64,000 nucleotides of DNA, taken from positions 1-64,000 of the forward strand of contig NZ_KB907638.1 in NCBI RefSeq assembly GCF_000382145.1, read 5' to 3'. The notes beneath the pieces are model-generated. The model saw only the letters and a list, made by a program, of their open reading frames with translations, was not told where the DNA came from and did no database searches. Positions 17,597-27,559 of this stretch are shown here, one piece after another. Each line of letters starts with the position of its first letter. The stretch's first letter is position 1. This stretch comes from Psychrobacter lutiphocae DSM 21542. GTDB taxonomy: Bacteria > Pseudomonadota > Gammaproteobacteria > Pseudomonadales > Moraxellaceae. Both the position numbers and the translations under genes were made by a program.

Positions 17597-18430
17597 CTAT
17601 TTTGGGCATTTATCAGAAGTAGAGAATACCTTACCATCAGACAAACGATAAGCAAGCAAACTATTGCCCCATACACAGCCTGCATCTAGTGCACGCGCAT
17701 GAGGCAAATCTATCTCTGCTTTTAATGCCGCCCAATGCCCGAACAACACCTTATGATCACGTGGCACATCCCACTCAAACCAAGGTAAAAAGCCGGCTGG
17801 CATCTCATCGGTTAAACTAGATTTAAAGTTTAGCTCTAAAGTACCATCTTGTTGGCACAGACGCATACGGGTGAAATAATTTGTAATGGCACGAATACGT
17901 GTAAAGCCGTGCAAACTTTCCGACCATTCATCGGCTTCTTTGCTATATAAATGCGGCAATACCCTATCGAGCTGCTTTAAGCTACTAGACAATTGCACTT
18001 CAACTTCACGCGCATATTGCTTAGCCTGCTTTATACTCCAATGTGGCGGAATGCCAGCATGTACCAAGACTTTATCTTTCTTAGGCATCAACATTAACGG
18101 CTGCCGACGCAACCAATCCATAAGCTCATAACTGTCTTCTGCATCCAAGATCGACTGGGTCTTATCTTTATCTTTTATTGATGCAAATCCACGCCATACA
18201 GCAATCAAGTTAATATCGTGATTACCCAATACGGTTTCAGCAGCGCCTTGTTGGCATAGTTTTTTGACGTGACGTAGTGTTGCTAAAGAATCTTCTCCGC
18301 GTGCCACCAGATCTCCAACAAACCATAGTTTATCTTGGTTGGGATCAAATTGTATTTTGTCTAAAAGATCTACAAAAGCACCATAACAGCCTTGCAAATC
18401 TCCGATTACATACTCGGCACGATATGTCAT
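17597..18430 (-). CDS. apaH: Diadenosine tetraphosphatase (symmetrical Ap4A hydrolase)
   Basis: A metallophosphoesterase of about 277 residues that hydrolyses Ap4A to two ADP. The motifs are in order: GDLQGC, GDLVARG, GNHD, VHAGIPP, LFGHWAA and LDAGCVWG. The ATG at 18428-18430 gives MTYRAEYVIGDLQGC, which matches the family N-terminus; an in-frame TTG four codons upstream is an alternative. It is last in the minus-strand order pdxA-ksgA-apaH, the same order as in E. coli but without apaG. A 204-base gap separates it from ksgA. Confidence 0.93.
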   Translation of the reverse strand: MTYRAEYVIGDLQGCYGAFVDLLDKIQFDPNQDKLWFVGDLVARGEDSLATLRHVKKLCQQGAAETVLGNHDINLIAVWRGFASIKDKDKTQSILDAEDSYELMDWLRRQPLMLMPKKDKVLVHAGIPPHWSIKQAKQYAREVEVQLSSSLKQLDRVLPHLYSKEADEWSESLHGFTRIRAITNYFTRMRLCQQDGTLELNFKSSLTDEMPAGFLPWFEWDVPRDHKVLFGHWAALKAEIDLPHARALDAGCVWGNSLLAYRLSDGKVFSTSDKCPK

Positions 18431-18634
18431 ATATTCACTCAAGTCTCATTTTAATTGTCGTTTGTTACTACTACTGTTTGCTATATACTGTGTATTACAT
18501 CCACTGTTAGCTATTAGGGTGGGTGCCATCTAGAGGCGTTCTTTAGTTATATCATTAACACCGATGATATCAAAGTCCAATAGGTATCATGACTCATAAC
18601 TTTATTTCACCAATAAGCATTTGACCAATAAACA

Positions 18635-19564
18635 TTACGAATTTAAGCCAGACTCTTGCTTAGCCACTACCAAATTGCTTAACGCTACAAAGTCTTTTAC
18701 ATCCAAAGTTTCGGGGCGTGCGCTCATAGCAATGCCTATGCGATCAAAATCAGCATCGGTTAAGGTCGGCATTAACGATGACTGTTTAAAGATTGCCCGT
18801 AGTGTTTTACGGCGGTGATTGAAGGTCTCGCGCACTACCAACGCAAATACTTTTTCATCCTCAGCAACCACAGGCTTAGTCTGGTGTGGTCGTAAGCGGA
18901 ACACTGCACTGGTCACTTTTGGCGGTGGATTAAATGCGCCTCTTGGCACAGTCAACAAATACTCAGTTTCACAAAAATATTGCATAATCACTGACAAGCG
19001 ACCATATATCTTACTACCAACTTCAGCGGTGATGCGCTCCACCACTTCTTTTTGTAGCATAAAGTGCATGTCTTCGATAATGTCCGAATACTCTAACAAG
19101 GTAAACAATAACGGCGTAGAAATATTATAAGGCAGGTTGCCCACAATACGTAGCTTCTTGCCAGCAGTACTCGATTGAGTGGACGCTTCATCACCGCCAC
19201 TTTCAGCGCTTGGCTGTTGATACAAACTGGCATAATCAAAGTTCAGGGCGTTGGTGTTGATAATGGTAAAATTGGGGTGGCTGTTGGCACCGATGCGAAT
19301 ACGCAAGCTGTTTGCCAAATCACGATCTAATTCGATCACAGTCATGGCATCTACTTGCTCAAGCAAGGGTTCAGTTAATGCCCCCATACCAGGGCCAATT
19401 TCGACCAAATTATCGTCTCTATTGAGTCTAATACTATCTACAATTTGAGAAATTACACTGCTATCGTGCAAAAAATTTTGACCAAATCGTTTGCGTGGTT
19501 GATGTTTGGCTGCTTTTTGTAGCGTGCCATGTAATGGGTGCTTATTTGAAAATGATTGCGTCAT
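18635..19564 (-). CDS. rsmA: 16S rRNA (adenine(1518)-N6/adenine(1519)-N6)-dimethyltransferase
   Basis: RsmA/KsgA dimethylates two adjacent adenines near the 3' end of 16S rRNA using SAM. Motifs: [11 protein letters not shown], the SAM site [24 protein letters not shown], the catalytic NLPYNIS, and the C-terminal [13 protein letters not shown] loop of about 15 residues ([13 protein letters not shown]) precedes the NLPY motif and is longer than in E. coli. The ATG at 19562-19564 gives 310 residues; an in-frame TTG further upstream (19618) lies in a repeat and is unlikely. No clear Shine-Dalgarno site is visible. Confidence 0.94.
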   Translation of the reverse strand: MTQSFSNKHPLHGTLQKAAKHQPRKRFGQNFLHDSSVISQIVDSIRLNRDDNLVEIGPGMGALTEPLLEQVDAMTVIELDRDLANSLRIRIGANSHPNFTIINTNALNFDYASLYQQPSAESGGDEASTQSSTAGKKLRIVGNLPYNISTPLLFTLLEYSDIIEDMHFMLQKEVVERITAEVGSKIYGRLSVIMQYFCETEYLLTVPRGAFNPPPKVTSAVFRLRPHQTKPVVAEDEKVFALVVRETFNHRRKTLRAIFKQSSLMPTLTDADFDRIGIAMSARPETLDVKDFVALSNLVVAKQESGLNS

Positions 19565-19593
19565 AAAAGATTGGTTTTGATTATAAAAAATTA

Positions 19594-19632
19594 GAAGGCT
19601 GTCAGTGAGATGTATCAATGCTATACAGCCTC
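19594..19632. repeat. Short inverted repeat, family D copy 2
   Basis: GAAGGCTGT and ATACAGCCTC face each other between pdxA and ksgA. The interior (TATCAAT near TATACAGCCTC) matches the longer copy at 44328-44385 read in reverse. On the minus strand a T-rich stretch follows, so it may also act as a pdxA terminator. Confidence 0.5.
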
Positions 19633-19813
19633 TAGTTTAGCATAATTAAACGGGTATCAGGCTGTTATCTTATTTTTGTCGTTCAAGCTTATTTTTGTAT
19701 CTAAGTCTCAAAACAGGAGCTAAAATTAATTTTACCTATTTACTTTTTTCCTATTTACTTATTTAATTTACTTATTTATTATCCATTTATTTATCAACTA
19801 TACAAAGACTATC

Positions 19814-20950
19814 TTACTCCTTTCCTACTGTAACAGAGCCTGATGCCATCTGCGCTGCCATCGTCAATGCTCGCCATAAGCTATGACTGCTTGGTTGCAA
19901 GCCACTGTCTTGTACATTACCTGCCAAATCTAGAGCCGTACCATGATCTACCGAGGTACGAATATAAGGCAAACCTAAGGTTAAATTGACCGTATCACCA
20001 AAACCATGCGACTTTAATACTGGCAACCCCTGATCATGATACATGGCAAGTACCGCATCGCAGTGCTGCAAATGATCTGGTGTAAACAAAGTATCTGCTG
20101 GCATTGTCAAAGAGATATCTACTCCCTGCTGTTGAAACTCTTCCAATACTGGGTTGATGACCTCAATCTCTTCTCTTCCTAAATGTCCGTCCTCTCCAGC
20201 ATGTGGATTAAGACCACAGACCAAAACTTTTGGCTGCTTTAAACCAAATTTTTGTTGCAAGTCCGTAATTAAAATCTGTACAGTTTGTCGCACATTGTCT
20301 TTAGTTATTGCCTCTGCTACTTTAACCAAGGGCAAGTGGGTTGTCACCAAAGCAACTTTCATCATGGCATTGGCCAGCATCATCACCACCTTGTCACAGC
20401 CACTTTGTTGCATAAAAAACTCAGTATGACCAGTAAACATACTGCCATCTGCCAAGGTAATACCAGCATCAATTAAAATAGACTTTTGCAGTGGCCCAGT
20501 GACTATGGCAGCAACCGCGCCCAATGTTGCCAGTTGATGTGCTAATTTTAATTGGGTAAACACCATCGCCGCATTTTGTTCATTTAAAATACCTGCTTCA
20601 ACTGGAGCCGCACAGGCAACATGAATCACATAAAAGGCAACCGCTTTGGTTTGTTGCTGCTGAGACTCGGTTAGTCTCTGTTGTAAATAAGCGGCAGCAT
20701 CTGACTGTTGATGTAGTATCTCAGCAGTAGTGATACGTTGCCATAAATGACTGTGATCTTGGTGCATCTGTGTACCATAGATGACAACAGCCCTTTGAGT
20801 TAATGCAATTTCATCACATAGTACAATCACCGGTCGTTGTAATTTTTGTAGTTTATCTTGTTTGGCTAACTGCAATATAATATCCATTCCAATACCAGCA
20901 GGCTCCCCTGTAGTAACCAGTAATGCGTTATTTGCTACGGTTATACCCAT
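19814..20950 (-). CDS. pdxA: 4-hydroxythreonine-4-phosphate dehydrogenase
   Basis: An NAD-dependent, metal-requiring enzyme of the DXP-dependent vitamin B6 pathway. The protein has 378 residues, longer than E. coli PdxA (329), owing to an insertion around residues 60-105 that is rich in Gln. Family motifs: TTGEPAGIGMDI, TGPLQKS, GSMFTGHTEFF, VCGLNPHAGEDGHLGREE, MYHDQGLPVLK and PYIRTSVDHGTALDLAG. The metal-binding His residues are present. It heads the minus-strand group with ksgA and apaH; surA, often upstream in other species, is absent. Confidence 0.94.
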   Translation of the reverse strand: MGITVANNALLVTTGEPAGIGMDIILQLAKQDKLQKLQRPVIVLCDEIALTQRAVVIYGTQMHQDHSHLWQRITTAEILHQQSDAAAYLQQRLTESQQQQTKAVAFYVIHVACAAPVEAGILNEQNAAMVFTQLKLAHQLATLGAVAAIVTGPLQKSILIDAGITLADGSMFTGHTEFFMQQSGCDKVVMMLANAMMKVALVTTHLPLVKVAEAITKDNVRQTVQILITDLQQKFGLKQPKVLVCGLNPHAGEDGHLGREEIEVINPVLEEFQQQGVDISLTMPADTLFTPDHLQHCDAVLAMYHDQGLPVLKSHGFGDTVNLTLGLPYIRTSVDHGTALDLAGNVQDSGLQPSSHSLWRALTMAAQMASGSVTVGKE

Positions 20951-21712
20951 TTATCTTGTCCTATTATTGTCATTCCTTATTATATAACTCTTATCTGATT
21001 TACTAAGTTGAACAGGCTAGAGCCTGTCTTTAATTTGTGTAATGATATTTAAATGAGCTAAAAATAGCTAAATCTTGTTATGCAGCGTCAAATAACGGGT
21101 TAATATCATAATATTATCTGCGTTATTTTCTTAGTCTGACTGCGATTTGTCATATTTTTATCACCATTTTCAAAATGAAGACACACCCTTTTACAAGCAG
21201 CTTATTTGGTTTTAGTTATTTTGGCTTTATGGTAAACTTAGAAGTTGCCAATTTATAATCTCCAGTTATGATACTACTTGCTTATCTAACACTTTTTTGG
21301 CATGTCTGGCGTTAAGCTCTTGAATTTACTAAAATAATCCATATAAATTGTTGTAATACAGTTATGACACACCTAAAAATTTAATTCAAATCTAGTTACT
21401 TAAAATTCTAGTTACTTAAAATACAGTTATCCCAAATCTATAACCTAGATTTAGTAAACATAATACATATTAACATTATACCCTCACTTGCCTATTGTAT
21501 GGTACGGATTGTTGTATGGTATGGCTTAACTATATCACTAACTTTCAAAGTTAAATCATAAGTTGACGTAAAACTATAAGTTAGCACCACAAGCAATAAA
21601 AGCAACAATACAAGTGGTAGTGGCAAATAATTATCCCATTTTTTAGGGCTGATCAACGCAGAGTAAGGCAAATTTAGCCTGATAGCCCCTAATAGACAAA
21701 GACAAGCATCCT
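20951..21712. other. Long AT-rich spacer between divergent pdxA and dnaB
   Basis: 762 bases with no open frame longer than about 20 codons that looks coding. It holds a small hairpin near 21011 (ACAGGCT/AGCCTGT) and a duplicated CTAGTTACTTAAAAT near 21390-21420. No promoter is convincing enough to place. Confidence 0.6.
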
Positions 21713-23152
21713 ATGGCAGACAGTAGCAATAAAAGTAACAAAAAAGACAACAATGATGCTGGATTATCAGACTTACTTAACCAGCAACCTCCGCACAATA
21801 TTGACATTGAAAAAGCACTGATTGCCTCTTTAATGAGTATTGAAGATTCGTTTGACAAAATCTCTGATATTGTCTCAAAAGACGATTTTTATGCTGGTCG
21901 GCATCAGCATATTTTTGCTGCTATTTCTCACTTGGCTCAGGTCGGCGAACCCTATGATACCGTCATGGTGCACGACTGGCTAAGCTCACAAAAGTTGCTA
22001 AAATCTGCTGGTGGTGAAAGCTATCTAGCGGATATTTTAACCCAAAGCCCAGGCACCTTGTTCAATCTCACTGCCTATGCAGAGCGGGTACGTGAGCTAT
22101 CTACACTACGACAATTAATCACCGCAGGAAATGAGATGCTGGCACTGGCTTATGATCCTAGAGAACGCGGTATTGGCGAGATTCTTGATACGGTTGAATC
22201 AAACATTTTTGCTATTAATGAGCAGTACAACAAGCGTGCCTCCCAACGCGGACCAACCGACGTGAGCTCGGTACTTGCCAACGTTATGGAACAGATTGAT
22301 GAGCTAAAAAACAACCCTGACGGAATGATTGGTTTACAGACACCATTTACTGAATTAAACAACAAGACCCAAGGTCTGCAATCTGGAGACTTGATTATTG
22401 TCGCTGCCCGTCCCTCTATGGGTAAAACGACCTTTGCGATGAACTTAGCTGAAGGTGTCTTATTCCATGAAAATTTGCCTGTCGTTGTGTTCTCAATGGA
22501 GATGCCCGCTGAGTCTATTGTGATGCGCTTGCTATCTTCATGGGGGCAAATTAACCAAACCAATCTACGTTCAGGGCAGATGACTGAAGATGAGTGGGCA
22601 CGTTTGATGAATGCGGTAGCTCACTTACAGAAAAAAGCTCTATACATAGATGATAGCACCGCCCTGCCCCCTTCAGAGCTGCGTTCACGCTGTCGCCGTA
22701 TTGCCAAAAACCATGACGGGCAATTGGGCTTAATCGTAGTCGACTATTTGCAGCTGATGAAAGTGCCGAGTTTAAGTGGCAACCGTGTGGAAGAGATTTC
22801 TGAAATCTCGCGTAGCCTTAAAGCATTAGCACGTGAATTAAACTGCCCAGTCATTGCGTTATCGCAGCTTAACCGCAGTCTTGAAAACCGTCCAAGCAAA
22901 CGTCCTATCATGTCTGACTTACGTGAGTCTGGAGCTATTGAGCAAGATGCGGATTTGATTACCTTTATTTATCGTGATGAAGTTTACAACGAAAACTCGG
23001 ACTTAAAAGGCGTAGCAGAAATCATCATTGGCAAACAACGTAATGGGCCGATTGGTACGGTGCGTCTTGCCTTTGAAGGACAATATACCCGCTTTATCAA
23101 CTTAACACCAGATCATTTCATGGCGGATGCCAGCTTTGAAAATGATGAATAA
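21713..23152 (+). CDS. dnaB: Replicative DNA helicase DnaB
   Basis: The hexameric 5'-3' helicase of the replication fork, 479 residues. The N-terminal DnaB domain begins near NIDIEKALIASLM; the RecA-like C-terminal domain has Walker A ARPSMGKTT (residues 232-240), FSMEMPAE, Walker B LIVVDYLQL, and the SQLNRSLENR and DLRESGAIEQDAD motifs. No intein is present. The first 20 residues are Asn/Asp/Lys-rich and probably disordered. It is not beside rplI as in many genomes; it stands after a long spacer and precedes a threonine aldolase. Confidence 0.97.
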   Translation: MADSSNKSNKKDNNDAGLSDLLNQQPPHNIDIEKALIASLMSIEDSFDKISDIVSKDDFYAGRHQHIFAAISHLAQVGEPYDTVMVHDWLSSQKLLKSAGGESYLADILTQSPGTLFNLTAYAERVRELSTLRQLITAGNEMLALAYDPRERGIGEILDTVESNIFAINEQYNKRASQRGPTDVSSVLANVMEQIDELKNNPDGMIGLQTPFTELNNKTQGLQSGDLIIVAARPSMGKTTFAMNLAEGVLFHENLPVVVFSMEMPAESIVMRLLSSWGQINQTNLRSGQMTEDEWARLMNAVAHLQKKALYIDDSTALPPSELRSRCRRIAKNHDGQLGLIVVDYLQLMKVPSLSGNRVEEISEISRSLKALARELNCPVIALSQLNRSLENRPSKRPIMSDLRESGAIEQDADLITFIYRDEVYNENSDLKGVAEIIIGKQRNGPIGTVRLAFEGQYTRFINLTPDHFMADASFENDE

Positions 23153-23234
23153 GGCTAGTTGAACATTCACCACCTGTACTAAATAAACCCTAATCACCCG
23201 CAATAAAATCCAAGTAGAGAGTTAAAACCATACC

Positions 23235-24284
23235 ATGTACCATTTTTTAAATGATTATAGTGAAAGCGCCCATCCAGATATCATTGCCGCCCTACACGAC
23301 AGCCACAAACAACAACATAAAGGCTATGGCTTTGATGAGTTTTCCGAAAAAGTTCGCAACAGTATCAAGCAAAAAATTGGCAATCCGGATATTGCCGTAC
23401 ACTTTGGCATCACAGGTACTCAAGCCAACTTAGTCTGTATCGATGCCATGCTCGCCTCGATTGATGGCATCATAGCTTGCGACACAGGGCATATCGCCGT
23501 TAATGAGGCGGGTGCGATTGAAGCCACAGGTCACAAAGTGATTATTGCACCATCAACCAACGGTAAACTTACCATTGACGCGTTAGAGAAAGTACGCCTG
23601 CGCCATAGCTTTGCCCCACATGTGGTGCGTAGTAGAGCCGTTTATATCTCTAACACCACTGAGCTAGGTACTGTTTATAACTATGATGAATTAAAGGCCA
23701 TCTCTGATTACTGTCGTGAACATGATATGTACTTGTTTATGGATGGTGCGCGCCTTGGTGCTGCCATTGCCAGTAGCCATGACGACCCCAACCAACGCAA
23801 CCTAACACTTGCTGATTTTGCAGAATTGACCGACATATTCTGGTTTGGTGGTACTAAAATGGGTGCTATGTTTGGTGAAATTTTGATCATCCCCAATCAA
23901 AAAATTGCCAAAGATTTTAATATTTATCTCAAGCAACATGGTGGCCTACTTGCCAAAGGCTATTTAATGGCATTACAGTTTGATGTGCTCTTAAAAAACG
24001 ACAAGTACCTTGAATTATGCCGTCATGCAAATACTATGGCGCGCCAAATATCACAGAGTTTGGTTGATGCTGGTCATAAGCTATTTGTTGCCACTGAAAG
24101 TAATCAAGTATTCGCCGTCTTACCACAAACTTTGATTCAATTTTTAAAAACCAAATTTGAATTTTATGAGTGGGAAGTGTTAAACGATGAGTTTAGCATT
24201 GTGCGCTTGGTGACTTCTTGGGCAACAGACCCTAAGCAAGTAACCCGCTTTGTTGAAATGGTTAAAGAGCAAGCCAAGATATAG
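23235..24284 (+). CDS. ltaE: Low-specificity L-threonine aldolase
   Basis: A 349-residue PLP enzyme of the beta-eliminating lyase fold that cleaves L-threonine or allo-threonine to glycine and acetaldehyde. It starts with the typical FLNDYSESAHPDI. HFGITGTQANLVC forms the PLP phosphate and ring site, MDGARLGAA carries the Asp that binds the pyridine nitrogen, and FGGTKMG holds the expected Schiff-base lysine. It lies 82 bases after dnaB without a clear terminator, so read-through is possible. A related beta-eliminating lyase specificity cannot be excluded. Confidence 0.88.
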   Translation: MYHFLNDYSESAHPDIIAALHDSHKQQHKGYGFDEFSEKVRNSIKQKIGNPDIAVHFGITGTQANLVCIDAMLASIDGIIACDTGHIAVNEAGAIEATGHKVIIAPSTNGKLTIDALEKVRLRHSFAPHVVRSRAVYISNTTELGTVYNYDELKAISDYCREHDMYLFMDGARLGAAIASSHDDPNQRNLTLADFAELTDIFWFGGTKMGAMFGEILIIPNQKIAKDFNIYLKQHGGLLAKGYLMALQFDVLLKNDKYLELCRHANTMARQISQSLVDAGHKLFVATESNQVFAVLPQTLIQFLKTKFEFYEWEVLNDEFSIVRLVTSWATDPKQVTRFVEMVKEQAKI

Positions 24285-24424
24285 CCAACTAACCACCTTT
24301 GCTAATCTTTAAATTAATTAGCAAGTGTTAAGTTGTACAACTGAGCATCTTAAAGTTTAATGCTTAAAGACTCACTAAGCCCACTAACCCGTAAACTTTC
24401 CACAAACTTCTTAGGATAACCGTT

Positions 24425-25243
24425 ATGACACAGCCTCAAGCGCCATCAGATGCTCAGCCACTTGTCTTATATCGAGTTGATAATCATATTGCGACCATCA
24501 CGCTCAATGATCCAAAAAGCCTTAACGCCTTTAGTACGCCATTAAAAGATAAAGTACTGGAGGCGTTAAATAGCGCTGAAGCTGACAAAGAGGTTCGTGT
24601 CATTGTGCTGCAAGGCGCTGGCGGTAATTTTTCAAGTGGTGGTGACATCAAAGAAATGCTATCAAATGGGCTTGATAAAGAAAGCTTATCATCTACCTTA
24701 CAAAATATGGTTGCAGGCGCTCGTGAAGTCAGCTTAAAGCTACGTCAAGTACATAAGCCAGTCATTGCCAAACTAGAAGGTGCGGTTGCTGGGGCGGGCA
24801 TGAACTTAGCGTTAACTTGTGATTTTCGTGTGAGCAGTGATACTGCTAAGTTTCTGCAAGCCTTTGTACATATTGGCTTGGTGCCAGATGCTGGTGGCGT
24901 TTATTTATTAAACCATCTCATTGGCCCTGCCAAAACCACTGAGCTGATTATGCTGGGCGAGAAGATTTCAGCGCAAGATATGGCGAATTTAAACCTATTA
25001 AACGAGGTAGTCAGTGCCGACAAGCTCGATGAAACTGTACAAGCGCTTGCCACCCGTTTGGCCGCTTTGCCTGCTGAGGCGCTAGCGACGATGAAGCATA
25101 TGCTCAATACCCATGCCTACTCTGGTCTTAATGAGGCGTTAGACATGGAAGTATTACAGCAAGCCAGACTTGCTAAGACGGATGACTTCGTTGAAGGAGT
25201 AACAGCTTTCGTTGAAAAGCGTAAGCCAGTTTATAATAAATAG
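24425..25243 (+). CDS. Enoyl-CoA hydratase/isomerase family protein
   Basis: A 272-residue crotonase-fold protein. The oxyanion-hole segments are visible: GAGGNFSSGGDIKEM and AVAGAGMNLALTCDFRV, followed by HIGLVPDAGG. The acid residue at the second catalytic position of hydratases (E164 in rat ECH) is replaced in the VPDAGG region, a PaaG/PaaF-like variation, so hydratase and isomerase roles are both possible. AGGATA precedes the ATG. It probably acts in fatty-acid or aromatic acid breakdown alongside the acyl-CoA dehydrogenases at 10-13.6 kb. Confidence 0.87.
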   Translation: MTQPQAPSDAQPLVLYRVDNHIATITLNDPKSLNAFSTPLKDKVLEALNSAEADKEVRVIVLQGAGGNFSSGGDIKEMLSNGLDKESLSSTLQNMVAGAREVSLKLRQVHKPVIAKLEGAVAGAGMNLALTCDFRVSSDTAKFLQAFVHIGLVPDAGGVYLLNHLIGPAKTTELIMLGEKISAQDMANLNLLNEVVSADKLDETVQALATRLAALPAEALATMKHMLNTHAYSGLNEALDMEVLQQARLAKTDDFVEGVTAFVEKRKPVYNK

Positions 25244-25290
25244 TGCTTACTTGAAATAGCCACTTTAATTTATACGATACAGACATGAAT

Positions 25291-25320
25291 AAGCCCCTTT
25301 GCTATAAAGGGGCTTTTTTT
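25291..25320. terminator. Bidirectional terminator
   Basis: AAGCCCCTTT/AAAGGGGCTT stem with a 5-base loop and T7 tail, between the enoyl-CoA hydratase and the converging PACE gene. Confidence 0.93.
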
Positions 25321-25366
25321 ACCCTCACGAACCATACGGTTAAAGTATAAGTAACTATTACTTAAA

Positions 25367-25792
25367 TTACGACTGATTGGGTAACGCAAAAATCTTGTCA
25401 AATATCAGGGTAAACAAAAAGGTGTAAACCAAGAAAAACAACAGCAAAGCTGCCTCCATCATAAACGCTTGATACAGACCAACCTTATACCAAACCATAT
25501 AAAGCGGTAAGCAAATTAATAATAATCCTCCCTCAAATCCTACCGCGTGCAAACAGCGAATTAAAAACGTGCGCTCATGATTTTGGCGTCGTCTCTCCCA
25601 CGCTTCAAACCCAGTATTAAAGATAAAGTTCCAAATTACAGCTGCCAAAGATACCATGACAGCAACGGGCAATGACTGCATTGCCTCCCCACCACTGAGC
25701 CACATTAAGATGTAAGTGGATAAAATAATGGCTACTATCTCAAACACCGTCACATACACTAAGCGACGCTTAAGCGGGGATAAATGGATCAA
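25367..25792 (-). CDS. PACE-family (AceI-like) efflux transporter
   Basis: A 141-residue, four-helix membrane protein of the proteobacterial antimicrobial compound efflux family, whose founding member AceI of Acinetobacter exports chlorhexidine. Conserved features: RRLVYVTVFEIVAI in helix 1 with the essential Glu, WNFIFNTGFEAWERR after helix 2, RCLHAVGFEGGL at helix 3 and IFDKIF at the end. The start is TTG at 25790-25792, supported by AGGAGAG five bases upstream; no better ATG exists. No LysR-type regulator like AceR is adjacent. Natural polyamine-like substrates are known for the family, but the substrate here is unknown. Confidence 0.88.
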   Translation of the reverse strand: MIHLSPLKRRLVYVTVFEIVAIILSTYILMWLSGGEAMQSLPVAVMVSLAAVIWNFIFNTGFEAWERRRQNHERTFLIRCLHAVGFEGGLLLICLPLYMVWYKVGLYQAFMMEAALLLFFLVYTFLFTLIFDKIFALPNQS

Positions 25793-25979
25793 GATACTCT
25801 CCTAAAGACTAGCGCTTAGCTTAATCTGGCTTAATTCATTGCCATTTGACAAATATTTTTATAAAAAATTTTGTTAATTTTGTCCAATAATTTAATCAAA
25901 CAGGTATAGTAGTACCATATTGTAACAAATTAGCAATGTTAACCGCTCTATTTATTTTTTGGAAACATTTATTAACTAA

Positions 25980-26003
25980 GCTGATGGGGATTTCACCATC
26001 AGC
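25980..26003 (+). promoter_or_regulatory. Hairpin in the BCCT transporter leader
   Basis: A perfect 8-bp stem (GCTGATGG/CCATCAGC) with an 8-base loop ends 23 bases before the start codon. It has no T-run, so it is probably not a terminator. It could affect translation or be a protein-binding palindrome. Confidence 0.45.
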
Positions 26004-26026
26004 CTTGGCATTGGGGATCTCACAAG

Positions 26027-27559
26027 ATGAGTCTTAACAATAATGAAACAAAAAGAATAAACTACTTTTTATATACCGCCGTCTTGGTGGGTATCATTGC
26101 TGTGTTAGCAGTGTGGAAGCCCACTATGTTGACAGGCGTCATCATTGCAGCCAGTAACTTTTTTTATCAGGCGTTTGACTGGCTAATTATGTGGCTGCCT
26201 TTATTGGCATTGACTGTCTGTCTGGCCGTTGCCTTTTCTCGCTATGGCAACATTCGCCTTGGTGGCAAACACGCCAAACCTGAATACTCGTTTTTGACTT
26301 GGATGAATATGCTATTTACCGCAGGTATTGGGGTTGGCATCGTCTTTTATGGGCCTATTGAAGGGATTTGGCATTACTATCAATCATCTATCGGTGTCAA
26401 AGACACAAGTTTAGCCGCTTATGAACAAGTCGGTAATGCTATGAGTCTGGCGTTACATGTTTGGGGCTTGCCAGCTTGGGCGCTATACACCTTAGCTGGC
26501 ATAGTGATGGCTTACTTTGCGTATCAGCACAAGATGGAGTTTAGTCCTGCTGCCCCATTACAAAAAGCTTTTCCAAAAAAGCGGTGGGTAAAACCAGTCG
26601 GTGTCATTATCACTGCATTGGCTATTATTTCAATTGCTTTATCCGTATCCTCTTCTGTTGCGATGGCGACTGGACAAATTGGGTCAGGTCTTGAAATTAT
26701 TTCTGGCATCTCTTTTGCTTCATTAGGCTGGAGAACGGTCATTTTAATTGTTATAGCCGCTTTATATACCCTAGGCGCAATTTTACCGATTGCCAAAGGT
26801 ATGACCTTTTTAGGTAATATGACGGTTTATTTATCATTGGCCTTATTAGCCTTTGTCTTTTTAGTCGGCCCTAGCCATTACTTTTTGAGCACCATGACCG
26901 TTGCTGTCGGTAATATCGCTACCCAAACCATACCTCATTCGTTTCAACTGTATTTATTTGAGCCACGTGACTGGATTGTCTGGTACCCCATGGCATATTG
27001 GGTATGGTGGGTAACTTGGGCACCCTTTGTCGGCGTATTCTTAGCCAAGATTTCATACGGCAGAACCATTCGTCAATTTGTACTTGCCAGCATCTTAGTT
27101 CCTACTGGATTTATCGTTATTTGGTTTTCTGTTTTCTCAGGTTTTAGCTTATTAGATACCATTGAAGGTAGCGGTAAATTGGCTGAAATTGCCAACAAAG
27201 GCGATTATGAAGGTACTTTTTATTACTTATTAGAGATGTTACCTGGTTCTGCTGTCACAAAGATTGTGACTGTTATTTTATTTTTGGGATTTGTGGTCAC
27301 TACGGTTACCAGTGCTGCCATTTCATTAGGAATTATGACCAGCCATGATGGCCGCACCGAAAGCCGCTATAAAGCGGTGGTCTGGAGTGTCCTGATTGCT
27401 TTGGTTGCTTATGCTGTTGTTGTAACAGGGAAAATTGAAGGGATTAAAGCGGTGGGATCTTTTGCTGGGTTCCCTTTTGTCTTCTTAACTTACTTATGGA
27501 TGGCTGCCTTATGGAGACAGTTACGCCGTGACTATCCGACGGAGAAAAAAGAACTATGA
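26027..27559 (+). CDS. BCCT family (betaine/carnitine/choline) transporter
   Basis: A 510-residue secondary transporter with about twelve membrane helices. Family signatures: PEYSFLTWMNMLFTAGIGVGIVFYGPIEG (GIG motif) and the tryptophan box YWVWWVTWAPFVGVFLAKISYGRTIRQF. The family imports quaternary ammonium solutes for osmoprotection or catabolism. The family's GIG motif reads AGIGVGIVFYGP here, where classic betaine carriers have a 'W.G.aEP' end, so the substrate may not be betaine. The stop codon overlaps the start of a 43-residue membrane protein by an ATGA junction. Confidence 0.92.
   Translation: MSLNNNETKRINYFLYTAVLVGIIAVLAVWKPTMLTGVIIAASNFFYQAFDWLIMWLPLLALTVCLAVAFSRYGNIRLGGKHAKPEYSFLTWMNMLFTAGIGVGIVFYGPIEGIWHYYQSSIGVKDTSLAAYEQVGNAMSLALHVWGLPAWALYTLAGIVMAYFAYQHKMEFSPAAPLQKAFPKKRWVKPVGVIITALAIISIALSVSSSVAMATGQIGSGLEIISGISFASLGWRTVILIVIAALYTLGAILPIAKGMTFLGNMTVYLSLALLAFVFLVGPSHYFLSTMTVAVGNIATQTIPHSFQLYLFEPRDWIVWYPMAYWVWWVTWAPFVGVFLAKISYGRTIRQFVLASILVPTGFIVIWFSVFSGFSLLDTIEGSGKLAEIANKGDYEGTFYYLLEMLPGSAVTKIVTVILFLGFVVTTVTSAAISLGIMTSHDGRTESRYKAVVWSVLIALVAYAVVVTGKIEGIKAVGSFAGFPFVFLTYLWMAALWRQLRRDYPTEKKEL

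Noticed and set aside
19565-19618. TTG start for ksgA giving 18 extra residues
   Set aside because: It lies within the family D inverted repeat and lacks a ribosome-binding site; ATG at 19564 is the better choice.
22150-22563. Minus-strand frame of 137 codons inside dnaB
   Set aside because: Lies wholly opposite conserved helicase motifs and resembles nothing; shadow frame.
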